Shown: positions 1 to 11,047, counted from the first letter of the stretch. The stretch: 64,000 nt of DNA from Bemisia tabaci (GCF_918797505.1 NC_092801.1:25636477-25700476), one strand, 5' to 3'. Program-made: numbers and translations. The notes: generated by a model not told the origin, from the letters alone.

Positions 1-790
1 CTCAAATTGCTTACAAAAATCAAACAAATTTTAGATAAAAATTACACAGGTACATTTTTGCAAAATTAATTAATTGTTTGAGACAATGTTGCAACCGTGG
101 ATTGTAGTTACGTTCCTTCTTGAGGGAAACGACGAGATGAGCATTTTTGCAGCTTCACCGTCGATTTTCTAGGTTGGTGCGTTTTTTTTCTAGTTTAAAT
201 ACAAATCTCACATTATAAGAATGAGCTCTAAAATTTCAAAGTTAGGAACTTCTTTGGAGGTTTCTGTGTGATTTGGTCCCATTGATCATTCATAGATACT
301 CGACGTAGAAATTTTGCGTTGGTATATTTTTTCTTTTTAAGGGGGGGTGGGCGTAATATAGTCTGAAATCATGAAAACATGATTTTGTGACCAGCGCAAC
401 TGATTCATCAAACGGTCCAGTATATAAAAATGTAAAAAAAAAAAAAAAAAACATTCTCGTCAACCCAAGAAGGGCGGTTTTAGGTCGAGTGAAATTCTCG
501 TAGATCTTAAGGACTTCATACAAGATGAAACTTACAATATTCAAGTGAAAATTGAGTTCGTAGTCTTCTTTAAAGCTGTTTGCTGGCAGAATCTCGGATG
601 GAAAATATAGTATTTGACATCGAAATATATCCTTCTCTAATTAATGATGAGTAAAATACTATTGATTCAAGAGCATATAATTGGGGGTAGTAAAATTTTT
701 ATTTCAGCCCTTTATTAATGTGAGCGCGTCGATTAATTGTTTGTTCGGGCAGGAAAAATGAACGGAAAAATGAACGGCACGGCAGAAAAA
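1..790. other. AT-rich stretch without a recognised gene
   Basis: I see no coding signal. Positions 50-135 resemble the ends of other foldback elements in the window (a run like AATTAATTAATTG, then GTAGTTACGTTCCTTC; compare 10476-10560 and 24670-24760), so a decayed element end is likely. A pure A tract of about 18 bases lies at 434-451. Confidence 0.4.
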
Positions 791-1042
791 CTGCCGTGCC
801 GAGTGAAAACGTCGTATGGACATCGAATGTTGCCAAATTTCCTCGCAGAATATGATTATTTCTGAAAGAATTTACGACTATTTTTCTTTGAGATTTTAAG
901 ACTTTTTAGATCAAATTACGAACGATATCATCTGAAAAAATGGAAGCGAAAGATTTACCCATTTGTCTGAAAATTCGTGATCTGTCGAAGAAAATTTGGC
1001 AACACCTGTTGGCTCTTACAGCATTTTTATTTAGCGTAGCAG
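791..1042. mobile_element. Family A foldback element, diverged full copy
   Basis: The left end reads CTGCCGTGCCGAGTGAAAAC and the right end is its degenerate reverse complement (GCATTTTTATTTAGCGTAGCAG). The length of about 252 bp and the internal halves ending in GTTGCCAAATTTCC match the better-preserved copies at 35732 and 49051. It has no coding capacity. This is one of the older copies, judging by mismatches in the termini. The superfamily is unresolved because target duplications are not convincing. Confidence 0.7.
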
Positions 1043-1310
1043 AGATGTCGTCAACAGACTTGAGCGTTGAGGCGTGGAGCGAGGAACTTCACCTGGGGGG
1101 AAGGGAGGGCTGTCAATCAGTTGATGGCAAATCAACTCGCTTGCACACTCACCGCCCGTAATAAATTACAATGGCTGTCCGGCTTAAAAAACTGACCCCG
1201 GTCAATGAATGCCTCGCGTAACATCACGGTGACTACACAGCTGTCAGATTTTAATCGAAAACCAGGTATATTAATTTTCATTAAGAGGATGGCCATTAAA
1301 AGGACTGCGA

Positions 1311-1771
1311 ATGGAGATGTTGCATGTGTGAGGAATTTGCGATTTAACTATTGGTTCTTTTGTAAAGTTCGCGAGAAACACTATGGTGTCCCTGGTTTTC
1401 TCTGAAATCAACTCCCAAGCTCAAAAAAAGCTCTCAAGTTGAGGCCAAAATGGAGGGAATACCCCACGCTATCCTGAGAGTCCACCTCTACATCAAGAGA
1501 AACTCTCCATGGAAAGATAGGGAGCAAATACATTGACAGGACTGCCCGCTGCCACTTTATTTGGGGACTCTAACACGGCATCACTGCTAATGTATTTGCT
1601 CCCTATCTTTGCATGGAGAGTTTGTCTCGATGTAGAGGTGGACTCTCAGGAAAGCGTGGGATATCCCCTCCAATTTGGCCTCAATTTGAGAGCTGTTTTT
1701 GAGCTTGGGAGTTGATTTCAGAGAAAACCAGTGTCACCATCGTGTTTTTCGCAAACTTTTACATAAGGATG
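1311..1771. mobile_element. Family B long-palindrome element, right end decayed
   Basis: It starts ATGGAGATGTTGCATGTGTG and runs through the diagnostic stretches CCCAAGCTCAAAAAAAGCTC and GGGAGCAAATACATTG, then reads back as their reverse complement. The two halves pair to form a foldback of about 460-500 bp. Compared with 49772-50280, the last 40 bp at the right end are degenerate. Short open frames in this region are by-products of the repeat. Confidence 0.8.
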
Positions 1772-2664
1772 AGGTATTTCAATTTTTGTTAAAATTCATC
1801 AGACTAAAATTTATATTAAATCTATATTTATAATATTAACACTATTAATATTGACTTTTTACAGACGGAATTTAATAATATTCTACTTCACAGCGTGAAG
1901 GAATGGTATATTCTACCAATCTTTTCTTTCACTGCAAAAAAAAACCAAACAGAAGCGTCCTTCATTCTTTATTCCTCCATTCCTTCCTTCTTCATTCCTC
2001 CCTTCTTCATTCCTCCATTCCTTCCTCCTTTTCCTGCCTTTTTCCCCTTCTTTTTTTCCCGGCGAGTTCTCACCCTGTGCGGCTGTGTTTCACACAGCGT
2101 GAGGGAATGGTAAATTCTACTACCTATATCTGGAATCTTTTTTTTCAGTGTAGGCAACATAGTCAGCGCCGTTTACTTCGGAGCAGCGGTAAAACCGCTG
2201 ACTCTTCGGACGCTCCGCAGAGTGTGCATAATTTACACATAATGAAAAGGGATCAACGAAAATTTCTCACCTCCTCGTTTGAATGCTTCCATGACGTCAT
2301 GTTAAGGGAGAAAGCGGTGATTGCCACCGCTGTGAACCAACCATGAAAGCGGTGACTCCATAAATCAGACCGGCGCGGAAACGCCCCTGTCGCTGCCCGC
2401 GGAATTCCACACTTCCACCCCTCGCCCCCTCACCCTCATTTGCGGGGTTGAGAGAGCGGAGGGGGGGGGCTAAAAATTGTGTGCACTTCATTTCCATTTG
2501 GGCGTATTTCAATAAAAAAGGGCTACCTCCATTGTGACAAGAGCACTGTGGATATAGTTCCTTTCGGCTTTAAATACGTTCATTTCACTCGACTATGAAA
2601 TCGCACAGGCGGCTGGAATTTCGGATCAAAGAAAGGGGTGTTGTCGGATGGAATTCGTCACTTA
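1772..2664. other. Interval with MITE-end relics and a pyrimidine minisatellite
   Basis: No gene is recognised. At 1957-2050 there is a CT-rich minisatellite built from units like CATTCCTCCCTTCTT. At 1888-1945 and 2083-2155 lie two related fragments with AGCGTGA(A/G)GGAATGGTA followed by a T run and CAGTG, the same end as at 32655-32718. This suggests truncated MITEs whose ends resemble CACTGAAAAAAA. GCGGT/ACCGC short hairpins occur at 2185-2345. Confidence 0.5.
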
Positions 2665-2792
2665 TTTGGACGTATCTCTGCCAAATGAAACTATGTGCAT
2701 GAAGAAATGAGCCCTGAGACCCATAAGAAAATGTGAATAACACGGCTCACGTCAAAATGCACATAGTTCCGTTTGATAGAAATAAGTCCATT
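2664..2792. mobile_element. Family L small foldback element
   Basis: It begins TTTGGACGTATCTCTGCC and ends in the reverse complement (GATAGAAATAAGTCCA). The halves share AACTATGTGCAT and its inverse. It is about 129 bp, is non-coding, and abuts a second, longer L copy with the same end sequence. Confidence 0.7.
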
Positions 2793-3173
2793 TGGACGTA
2801 TTTCTACCAAACAGACCTATGTGGCGATGAGAAATGTGGGGTGTGCTCTTGGAAGCTGCATAAGAAGCAATGTAAAAGTGGGCGTGGTTCCTTTTGAAGA
2901 ATTGGCAAAGCGGGATATTGCATTCTATCAAAGAGACCTATGTGCAACTGAATGCGGAACTCATGAGCCGCGGGCATGGCAAGAGAGCGTTGTGGACAGG
3001 GCTCATGAGTTAATGACCACGACTACCGCAACCACGAGGAACGTGACGCGGCGTCCTCCTCCGTTGACGTCACTGGCGCTTTATTATCCTCATTCACTCT
3101 TACGGCCAGAGACTAACGAGCACACCCCATATTTCTCACTTCTACATAGGTCTCTTTGGTAGAACTACGTCCA
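2791..3173. mobile_element. Family L foldback element, longer variant
   Basis: The left end TTTGGACGTATTTCTACC pairs with GGTAGAACTACGTCCA at the right end. Inside, GAGAAATGTGGGGTGTGCTC is mirrored near the right end (GAGCACACCCCATATTTCTC). The 129-residue open frame here lies within the repeat and matches no family I know. A reverse-oriented fragment of the same variant lies at 35400-35525. Confidence 0.65.
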
Positions 3174-3205
3174 TTTAATCGTTTCCCAAATAAAAGAACC
3201 TAACT

Positions 3206-3325
3206 ATATTGCGTCGTGTGGGTCCGGCCAAAGTGTCACAAGCGCCACGCGACGTTTAAAAATTCCCGCCACCATTTCATTTTTTCGCAGAGAAATCGCT
3301 CAACGAAGCTGTCTGAAAATTGCAC
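3206..3325. repeat. Dispersed repeat R, copy 1
   Basis: This roughly 115-bp block (CGGCCAAAGTGTCACAAGC... GCTCAACGAAGCTGTCTG) recurs in the same orientation at 8799-8905. No terminal repeats or coding frame are visible. It probably derives from a larger element. Confidence 0.6.
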
Positions 3326-3816
3326 TGAAAAAAGGATAAGGAGGAATCCTTTTGGTGGAAGCGAATGGTTGCAATGGACAACGGAGATATCGACGGTGAA
3401 ACTACCAAACCACGTATCTCGGTTTGCGACGTCGCAGACTTCCTGTCATACTATATTTTTTAAATGAAAAACTACTTAACGTCCAGTCTTGAAAATTTCT
3501 GTGATTTTTCCTCTTTGTGCGGAGAAAATTCTGTGAAAATTTCAAGGAATGATATTGATTTGGTCTTCTTCAAAAAAATAAAATGTGAGCGTAGATTTTT
3601 AAACACCGCAAACGAGATACGTGGTTTGGTAGTTTCACCGTCGATAGGTAACAGACTAACCGACGGCAATCCACAGGAGACCCGACAGTTTCTCCATCAT
3701 TTACCCCCGTTATCTAAAAGGACCTAGAATTTTAACCAACAGAATCGCTCCATACTTCCCATGTCTTCTTTGTCTATCGCTTTGTCTATCAATTGCAACA
3801 AATAGCCCGCATATTT
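3322..3816. mobile_element. Family G element interrupted by an F MITE
   Basis: The flanks at 3322-3389 (AAGGATAAGGAGGAATCC) and 3645-3816 (CAGAATCGCTCCATAC, then CTTTGTCTATCGCTTTGTC) match the two sides of the uninterrupted G element at 62221-62467. The intervening 255 bp are the F element. The left end of this G copy is not preserved. Confidence 0.65.
3390..3644. mobile_element. Family F Tc1/mariner-like MITE (255 bp)
   Basis: The terminal inverted repeats are about 35 bp and almost perfect: TCGACGGTGAAACTACCAAA at the left and its reverse complement at the right. TA dinucleotides flank it at 3388-3389 and 3645-3646. The paralogous G copy at 62.32 kb has a single TA at the same point, which supports a TA target duplication. 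It is non-coding. Its length equals that of the copy at 42676-42930. Confidence 0.85.
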
Positions 3817-3844
3817 TTTGGTTGAAAATATACAGCCTCGTTAA

Positions 3845-4035
3845 AAGTCAGGCGCGGGCCGCGAGGATCGAACCTGCGGCCGTATTGTTGAATCGATATC
3901 GAACGATCTTGATCGATTTGCAGCATTGTAAAGATTGAGCGTTATCGATCAAGGTCATTCGATAATGCTTTAATAATCGACCCACAGGTTCGCATCAGTC
4001 GAAGTCCAATGTGCCAGCCACTCGCATGTCGCTCT
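3845..4035 (-). pseudogene. tRNA-like relic split by a short inverted-repeat insertion
   Basis: On the minus strand 3865-3874 is a perfect B box (GGTTCGATCC) in a T-arm-like context, followed by a GC-rich acceptor-like segment. About 110-150 bp upstream on the same strand is a tRNA-like 5' half (GTGGCTGGCACATTGG, then ACTTCGACTGATG). The intervening segment, about 3884-3990, is itself an imperfect palindrome containing CTTGATCGAT and its inverse. I infer a tRNA or tRNA-derived SINE broken by an insertion. The acceptor stem does not pair cleanly, so it is not a functional tRNA. Confidence 0.4.
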
Positions 4036-4266
4036 CTTCGAGTGACATCTAGAGAAACCAGGGTATATTAGCGAAGCCAGCTTCATCCCCAGATATCCCA
4101 GATGAGTGACTTACGATTTCGGTCGATTTAACCAAAAATTTGGTCGTTCAACCAAATCCTCTTGGTTGACCCGAACAAAAATCGTGAAGCGACCTAAAGT
4201 AATCCTAAACAGGGAAATTTTCAACCAAAAGTTTGATTTTGGCTGTCATTTTGTCGTCTTTCTGAC

Positions 4267-4355
4267 ATAAGGGCGTAACTACACTCGACAATGAGCCCTG
4301 CTCTCTATATAACGCAATGCTTTCTCGGGCTCATCTCAAATTGTAGTTACGGCCT
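4267..4355. mobile_element. Small foldback element (GGCGTAACTACA ends)
   Basis: GGGCGTAACTACACTCGAC pairs with TTGTAGTTACGGCC across about 87 bp, and the inner ends CAATGAGCCC and GGGCTCAT also pair. A TATA-like CTATATAA lies in the loop, but nothing else suggests a promoter. Confidence 0.5.
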
Positions 4356-4385
4356 TTTTTCAGGCAGGCGACGATTTATACAATG

Positions 4386-4558
4386 CGATTTTTTCTAGGG
4401 TATCGGCCATGGATTTTTTGTATGGATTTTCCCATGCTAGCAAGTAAGCCATTTGAGAAGATTTGGGTGTGGGTATAGAACACACATGGGTTTCATGGTG
4501 GGCTAGTATGGAAAAATCCATGCAAAAAAAATCCATAGCTGATACCTCGGAAAAAACT
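4386..4558. mobile_element. Foldback MITE candidate (GGTATCGGCCATGG ends)
   Basis: TTTTCTAGGGTATCGGCCATGG is mirrored by ATAGCTGATACCTCGGAAAA, and CCATGCTAGC is mirrored by GGGCTAGTATGG. The arms are about 60 bp at roughly 80 percent identity. The 84-residue minus-strand open frame that overlaps it is a by-product of the palindrome. Confidence 0.5.
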
Positions 4559-5390
4559 GCATTGATATTTTTAACTGTGTCGTATCGCGCGGTGAGACCA
4601 TTATTTTCCACCACATGGCAACCATTTATGTTGCAATAAAGGTGGCTGTGTCACAGATACTTTCCCGACAGAGGGGGAGTTTCATTCACTCCCGGAATTA
4701 ATTATGTGACTGTTACCCTTGGGCTTGAACCACGGCCCCGCTCCCCTGGTCCGATCGTAATTTTTGAATAAATTGTTCCCAACTCCCGGTGAAACAATGC
4801 GCTTGTGAAAAACTTATAATAACGCGTCGGCATCCATTCACCTGGAATTCCTTCGTCTTTCGTCGCCTGTTTCCAACGGATCTTAAACCGTGGTCAAACA
4901 TGTTGCCAGATCGATCTAAAAAACATGAACAAATGCTCACGTTGAAAACCGTTTACGGGAGTCAGTGTATCGATGCCTTCTGAAACCCTCTTTACTATTG
5001 CGTATGATTTCAAACTTGATGGACCTCTATAAGAAAACTAGGGGAGGGGGGGGGGGGTGTTCATCTGGCTGTCACGCGGCCCAACCCGTAGGGAGTGCTT
5101 CGCGCCCTCTAAAGCCCGCTTCAACGATCCTTCGTAACTTAATCGAATTAAGGTGGGATTATGCAGGGGCATGTCTCCCATTAGTAGCCGCAAAAATCAT
5201 TGAAATCGGCCCCGTATATTTTCCGAACGAACTCAGACAAAAAAAAACGTATTAATTTTTTTAAATGGAAGAAACCACAACTTTATCACCGTAAGTGGAC
5301 CGAAAGATTAAGTAGGACAGGGGTTCGTAAGAATTATGCTAAATGCTCTCCCTCCAACAGCGGTCACCAGGACTGAAGACAAATAGCCAC
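4559..5390. other. No recognised feature; G-tract at 5041-5056
   Basis: Moderate GC, no repeat matched elsewhere in the window, and no convincing exon. The short open frames on both strands at 4713-4983 lack recognisable motifs. Confidence 0.4.
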
Positions 5391-5568
5391 CAGTGGCGTG
5401 GCGTGTTTTGCGATATGTCGACTGATCTGATCTGCCACTCAAACCTATGGAAAAGTATCGATAAACAGAGTGTTTGCAACGAACACCTTAATTACAGATT
5501 CTTTACCATAGCCTAAAATGGAGAAATATGGGAAATATCGATATTCGATCATCTACGCCTTGCCACTG
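5391..5568. mobile_element. Family D hAT-like MITE
   Basis: The left end CAGTGGCGTGGCGTG and the degenerate right end TACGCCTTGCCACTG enclose about 178 bp of palindromic sequence. The flanks are ATAGCCAC and ATAGCCAA, a 7-of-8 match that fits the 8-bp duplication typical of hAT transposition. It has ATCGATA-type motifs, as in the other D copies. Confidence 0.8.
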
Positions 5569-5692
5569 ATAGCCAAGTGCGGCGAATAAAAGGTTTCACC
5601 GTGTTCATCATCATCTGCAAAAATATTTAGATTTAAACGACGAGCAAATTTGACACAAAAGTGTATACGAACACGCTCATATCGAGGTTTAA

Positions 5693-5836
5693 ATTGGACT
5701 GCATTTTGCAATTTGGAGCTATAAATTCTGGCTCATCTGAAAATACACTTAAGTGCATAGGGAAACTAATGGCACATATGCTGTTTTTAAATCGGACCGG
5801 AATTTATAGTTCCCAATTGCAAAATGAAGTCCAATT
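5693..5836. mobile_element. Family N foldback element
   Basis: ATTGGACTGCATTTTGCAAT is mirrored by ATTGCAAAATGAAGTCCAAT, and CTATAAATTCTGG is mirrored by CCGGAATTTATAG. The length is about 144 bp. Related copies lie at 20156, 50660 and 62631. Confidence 0.65.
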
Positions 5837-5914
5837 AACCGAGGGTAAGTGTGTTTTGAAAATTAGCGGGAAAATAATACATACCCTGATTGCAAGGTTG
5901 AATGATTTTGAAGG

Positions 5915-6260
5915 AGCAATGATAGCATTTTAAGCTACACCTGCCATCTTAGATTTTCAAATTTTGTAAACTTAACAAAAAATTTAAGTTTTCGGTAAAA
6001 AAATACCCAATAGTATGAAGTACCAAAAAATCGATCAAGCAGGAGCCGGAGGTAGCATTTTAAACCACTTGAATTTTAATATTAAGAAAATGTTTCTGAA
6101 TATTCGAGTTTAGCCCCAAAAGTACCCGACTGTAACCAAGTTTCATGAAGACCGATGCATACATGAGCCGAAGTAGCATTTGCGAACCAAACCCAATAAC
6201 TGGCAAAAATTCGCTGAGTATCTCGAGAAAAACATTTTGATGAATTACCTTCTAAAAACT
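5915..6260. repeat. Degenerate tandem repeat, about 125-bp period
   Basis: The motif GAGC(C/A)..(G)TAGCATTT recurs at about 5916, 6042 and 6166. Each is followed by stretches similar to GATTTTCAAATTTTG and by a segment like ATGAAGTACC/ACCAAGTTTCATGAAGA. Single relatives occur at 19490-19570 and 40940-41110. The units are poorly conserved. Confidence 0.45.
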
Positions 6261-6299
6261 AATATACCAAATGAAATTCCGGAAAGTTGAAACCAATTT

Positions 6300-7404
6300 T
6301 GTCTGTTGGAATACGTCCGGTATTGTATTGAACATATGATTCTGATATATCACAAAGCTCAAAAACCAATCACACCTCATACCAAACAAAGTTGGGTTAA
6401 GTTAGGTCACGCAACTAAACTAACTTATCGGCGAAGCGGGAAGTATCACTGGAGTTGAAGGCGCCCCGGCCCAGGATTCGTTTACACTAGTTAAGCAACT
6501 TCGATCAATGACATTTTTTACGCTCTTTATCTTTTTCAGCACACCATATGCAGCCATGCTGCAAAGAAACTCGTTTTTGTTTAATTTGACGTTGGCAAAC
6601 TTCGGATAAAATATAGACTCTCCGATAAACGTGTGGAATTTTACAGGAAGGTTTATTATCAATCACTTAGCGTACCTATACAACTTTTAGAGAAATATTC
6701 GTGATTTTTCTCGAGTATAAATGTTGCATATTAAATATTATAAATATTACTATATCAGTATAGTCATCCCTCGGATGCCCGATTTTCGTGTGAGTTATAG
6801 TCTCATATGTAAGTAAAGCTGAATAATCTAGGGACTTTCTCCCTTCATTAGTCACAAGAATCACGAAAATCGATCGAGTAGATCTTTCGTAAGAAATCCA
6901 TCCAACCTTCGCGGGCTAGGATGCTGCGCAATATCCAACAAGCGGGAAGCTTAAAATAATGCATATTTCTTATGCAGATTGTGAAATTTGGATTGTATTC
7001 CAAATTTCCCCGATGCGCTCATCGTGATTTTTAAGCCATCTATTCCAGAAACAACTCCTCGTTTTGCTCCACGTGAAGTTTGCAGCACGCCCATAGTATA
7101 GCTCCATTCACCCTTCATATTCCTCGTCTATTTTGCAGCCTGATTCAATGGCTACGTCATTCGATATAATATCGAACCTTTGGTCCTTTGGAACTTTTGG
7201 ACCTTTGCCTTTGGTTCAAATGTAAACAAACACAGAACCCAACGAACTTCGTTGACAGAACCTTGTTTCTGACTCGTGGCCTTCGCTCCATGTTGGTAAA
7301 ATTTGTCCAAGTGCTCCTTACAATCGAAAGTTCTCGTGTTTCATCAGTCTTCAATTTTTTTTAAGACCGGTAAATGACTAAATTTTAATAAAGTTACACA
7401 ATTC
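6300..7404. other. No recognised feature
   Basis: Low to moderate GC. Minus-strand open frames of 80 and 62 codons at 6420-6662 and 6676-6864 have no motif I recognise and no splice context. GAATCACGAAAATCG at 6858 and CGTGATTTTTCTCG at 6700 form a weak inverted pair. Confidence 0.35.
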
Positions 7405-7910
7405 ATGGAGATGATGCATGTGTGAGGAATTTGCGATATGACTATTGATTCTTCTGTAAAAATTCACGAGAAACACGACGGTGCCACTGGTTTTCTCTGA
7501 AATCAACTTCCAAGCTCAAAAAAAGCTCTCAAGCTGAGGGCGTAATAGAGGGGATATCCCACGCTATCCTGAGAGTCTACCTCTACATCAAGACAATCTC
7601 TCCATTCAATGATAGGGAGCAAATACATTGATAGAGCTGCCCGCTGCCACTTTATTTGGGGACTCTAAAACTGGAAACACGGCATCACAGCTAATGTATT
7701 TGCTCCCTATCTTTGCATGGAGAGTTTGTCTTGATGTAGACGTGGACTCTCAGGGTAGGGTGGGATATTCCCTCCATTTTGGCCTCAACTTGGGAGCTTT
7801 TTTTGAGCTTGGGAGTTGATTTTAGAGAAACCCACCATCGTGTTTCTCGCGAACTTTTACATAAGAATCAATAGTCAAATTGAAAATTCCTCACACATGC
7901 AACATCCCCA
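7405..7910. mobile_element. Family B long-palindrome element, full length
   Basis: It runs from ATGGAGATGATGCATG to CACATGCAACATCCCC. The two arms are about 240 bp. The central loop contains CTGCCACTTTATTTGGGGAC and GGAAACACGGCATCA. Its right end touches half of an A element (7913-8025). Confidence 0.85.
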
Positions 7911-7912
7911 TT

Positions 7913-8025
7913 ATTTTAAAAATTGGAAAGAAAATATTCATAAGTTTACCAAGAAATTCGTGTTTTATCAAAGGAAATTTGGCAACGCCTGGAGGTTCAT
8001 ACGGCGTTTTTCCTTAGCACGGCAG
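7913..8025. mobile_element. Right half of a family A element
   Basis: The sequence from ATTGGAAAGAAAATATTCAT through ACGGCGTTTTTCCTTAGCAC and GGCAG matches the right half of the A copy at 35732-35985. The left half is missing and a B element stands in its place. At 49660-50280 the mirror situation occurs (left half of A, then B). Confidence 0.75.
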
Positions 8026-8324
8026 TATTATCTATCAATTTCAAAAATCTTTCCGCTTGGCTCCTTCGAACCTCGATCCCGCCCCATCTGAGCAAACCAT
8101 CCGTTTCGGCACCAACGCCAAGCTGAGAGATGGAGTGTTGAGGGGCGCCTCGTTACGGTAGGTTAGCGCCGGAGTAATGCCGGTTGCGTCAATTCTAATC
8201 AGGCGCTGTCGATTTATCCCGCCCGGTAATTGGGTTGCGTCCGTTATGTTTTCTCCGCGAGTCCGACTCCATTTATCTTGCTCGGCTCGCTCCTCCCGCC
8301 GCACGGTGGGTCAAGTCAATCAGA
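8026..8324. other. GC-richer unique stretch
   Basis: It is noticeably richer in CpG than its surroundings (for example TCCCGCCGCACGG). No repeat match and no splice-bounded frame was found. The overlapping 86-87-codon frames on both strands are unremarkable. Confidence 0.3.
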
Positions 8325-8535
8325 CACGAAAACTATTACTAAAACTACAAATTTCGATGTTTATTCCGTCACATTTTAAATATCAAGCGGTGCCTCTAGT
8401 CGAAAATTTGACGAGGAAGCCAATAAAACCACTTTGAAAACCACAAAGTTGTGTATGAACGGAGTTACAAGCGTTTAAAGTTTCCGAATTTTGTCCGAAA
8501 TCTTTCATTGACGCGAACCACTGTGCGGAGTCCCG
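8325..8535. mobile_element. Family I element, one arm
   Basis: It matches the right arm of the palindrome at 24670-25309: TTTCGATGTTTATTCCGTC, GTATGAACGGAGTTACAAGC, then CACTGTGCGGAG. The complementary arm is absent. Confidence 0.6.
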
Positions 8536-8798
8536 GGGCCGCACTTGTTTGCCCCGAAACCGCCGATCGTCGCACCCACTGCAGCTTCACTCCGGCTCCC
8601 TTTCAATCTCCACTTCTTGATCCGCATTTACATTTAGGACTCTTGGTCGATGAAAGGAGCTCTCGACGTCTAATCCTGCGTTGCGACTCCGTCTCATCCA
8701 AGAGAGGTATCCACCAATCATCCGAAAGACTCTTAGAGATTGCGTGGATGAATAAAAATCCAAAAAAATTGGATGAAACCTAGCGTGATATCGTCAAC

Positions 8799-8905
8799 TT
8801 TCGGCCAAAGTATCACAAGCTCCATGCGAAGTTCCAAAATTTCCGCCATTTTATGTTTTTACAGAGCAATGTCTCAACGAAGCTTCCCGAAAATTTCACT
8901 GAATT
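8799..8905. repeat. Dispersed repeat R, copy 2
   Basis: CGGCCAAAGTATCACAAGC to TCTCAACGAAGCTTCCC corresponds to 3206-3325 at roughly 80 percent identity. It is non-coding. Confidence 0.6.
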
Positions 8906-11045
8906 TTCGGATACGTGTCGCGAATTGGATAAAATTGGATGAAACTTAGCGTTGTATTTTCCGACTTGGAATCATTTTAAAGTCGGTGCAAACGATTAAG
9001 TTGGTCGAAAAATATGTTTGAGTAACTTAAAAATCTGGTTCTTCTATCATTGAAGTGTGACACGGGTTGTATAAATTGGAAAACATATCAGTAAACGTGA
9101 CACGTGTTGCGTAACCTAAAAGCTTCTAAACGCGTTCAAGAGGCACCATTCTTTCACCTGATCGGAAAATGATTAGAAGTGTACAGGTATTCTATAATGT
9201 AGTATCAAAATCAGGGTTCAAAAAATAGAACATAACCGCATACAAAAACTTTAGGTTCTAATTTGGAAAAGCTGGAAATGAGAAAATTCCAAACACTTTC
9301 ACTCTTCATCAGAGTCGCATAGACCTTTATAGACTCACAGAACTTTCCAAGACACTCTTTCTTTGATCCACGCCTGAATAGAATCGGCAACGGCACGGCA
9401 AAAGCCCTCTAAAGGTGGAATAGGGGTGGTAGGGGCGAAGGAGGGTGTCTGATACTAGCACTCTCAATGAAGCTGCCATCGGTGCAGTTAGCCGACTGCC
9501 GAGGGGTGCATAAATCCTGCACGAAATTTTCGGTCAATTCCGATGGGTGATCACTTTGATTAATGTCACTTGCAATTTGGGAGTCCGTTATTGTTGTCGA
9601 CCGATACTGGGATCACAGCTCCAGCGTTGCATATCTCACGCTTAATTCCATCGTTCCGAGCTGAGCTCGTACAGACAAAATGAGCAATATACTATCCAAT
9701 CTCTCGGACATGGAAGCAAAAGTGCCTTCATTTTTGGGGTAGGCAATATAGATATCCGGAAAGCACGAATAGTTGCATCCGATAATGAATCACTGATGTT
9801 GATTGTGAGAACGTCTCCATACTCCCGTTAATTTCGCAGAAACGCATAAGGCAATACGACGTTGCGGACATACTGTCAGATTGCACTTTCTGAATTGAGA
9901 GCTACACAACGTAATTTTGTGAAAATATCGATAATTTTCCTCCTCTGTGTAAAACACATGCTTTGGAAATTACAAGCCATAATCTTGCTTCGGTCTCTGT
10001 TTAAAAACTAGAATAGGAGCCAAGATTTCAGAAATTATAATCTAAATACGCGGATTTGCAGCAGAAACTGGGCAAGGTTGCAAAATTGGCGCGAATAATT
10101 CATTATTTTACAAAAATGTACCCGTGAAAGTTTTGTCTTAAATTTGTCTAAATGTTGCATGAGATCAGGAGAAAAATCAGAAAATCAGTGAAATTTTCGA
10201 TTACACTAAAAAATTAAAAAAAAGAATCACAAGCTCAATTATACTCCTGGCTGATTTTGATGGCACTTTTAGGATTAGTTACATCGGGCAGAGGTATATT
10301 TGATTCAACCACACTTTCAACTGACTCAACCGTGAGCTCTGGCAGGTGCAACTACTGTTATAACTGGCGCCAAAATTAGGCAGGAGTATCGTTAGGCTCG
10401 ATTATTCTTTCAATCTCTTAACTAATATATTTAGGATTGTGATATTTTTTTCCGCATAAATGTCCAAGATTATCCTTTTAAAAATACAATTTTTGGGGGC
10501 AATTTGGCAACATCAAAGTATAGTTACGTCCTTTCGTGAAAGGGAACGACGACTGTTTTCTTATCGTAAGTCGTAACGTATCAGGCTAGCCGAGAGTGAT
10601 GTAACCGATGTAAGCGCACCCGTAAATAAGAGGCTCAAGAAAACTACCCACCATTCAGTGTAACGCACATAAAACGCGCGTCAAAATCCTCTTGTGCCTT
10701 CAGTAAAATATGAAAAGTCGACTTTTGCTTGCCCATAATTCCTGGTGGGGAAAATCAATTAAATAACGGAGCGCCCCTTATTGGCTCGTTTAAAATGCTT
10801 ATAGGGGCTCCAGGCGCTCTTCTTAAAGTGCGTTACGCAACTGATAAACGGTCTTCCCTCCTCGCCGTGACAAGGTGCCCGATTTTAACCTCAGGAAGCT
10901 GCGCGATTATTTTTATGGGGCGGAAGCGATGAAGGTCTCTAAAAATTGATGAGATTGACTACTGTTTACTATCTACTTCATAGGGATACTCTGTTGCCAG
11001 GTTTCTGGGATAAATATGAGAAATATGCGCATATGAGTTCAGGCT
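8906..11045. other. Mostly unique AT-rich sequence
   Basis: No gene is recognised. Fragments at 10075-10150 and 10476-10560 resemble the foldback-end sequence at 50-135 (GTAGTTACGT/ATAGTTACGTCC). The 67-codon frame at 10729-10932 is in GC-richer sequence with a small GGAGCGCCCC/GGGGCTCC hairpin, but has no recognisable product. Confidence 0.35.
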
Positions 11046-11047
11046 GT

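Noticed and set aside
2773..3162. 129-codon frame
   Set aside because: It lies within the longer L foldback and has no domain; the related copy at 35400 does not preserve it.
3464..3727. 87-codon frame resembling the one at 42750-43067
   Set aside because: Both fall in copies of the F MITE; the similarity is between MITEs, not between genes.
4720..4745. Isolated B-box-like sequence on the minus strand (GGTTCAAGCCC)
   Set aside because: No A box or paired stems around it.
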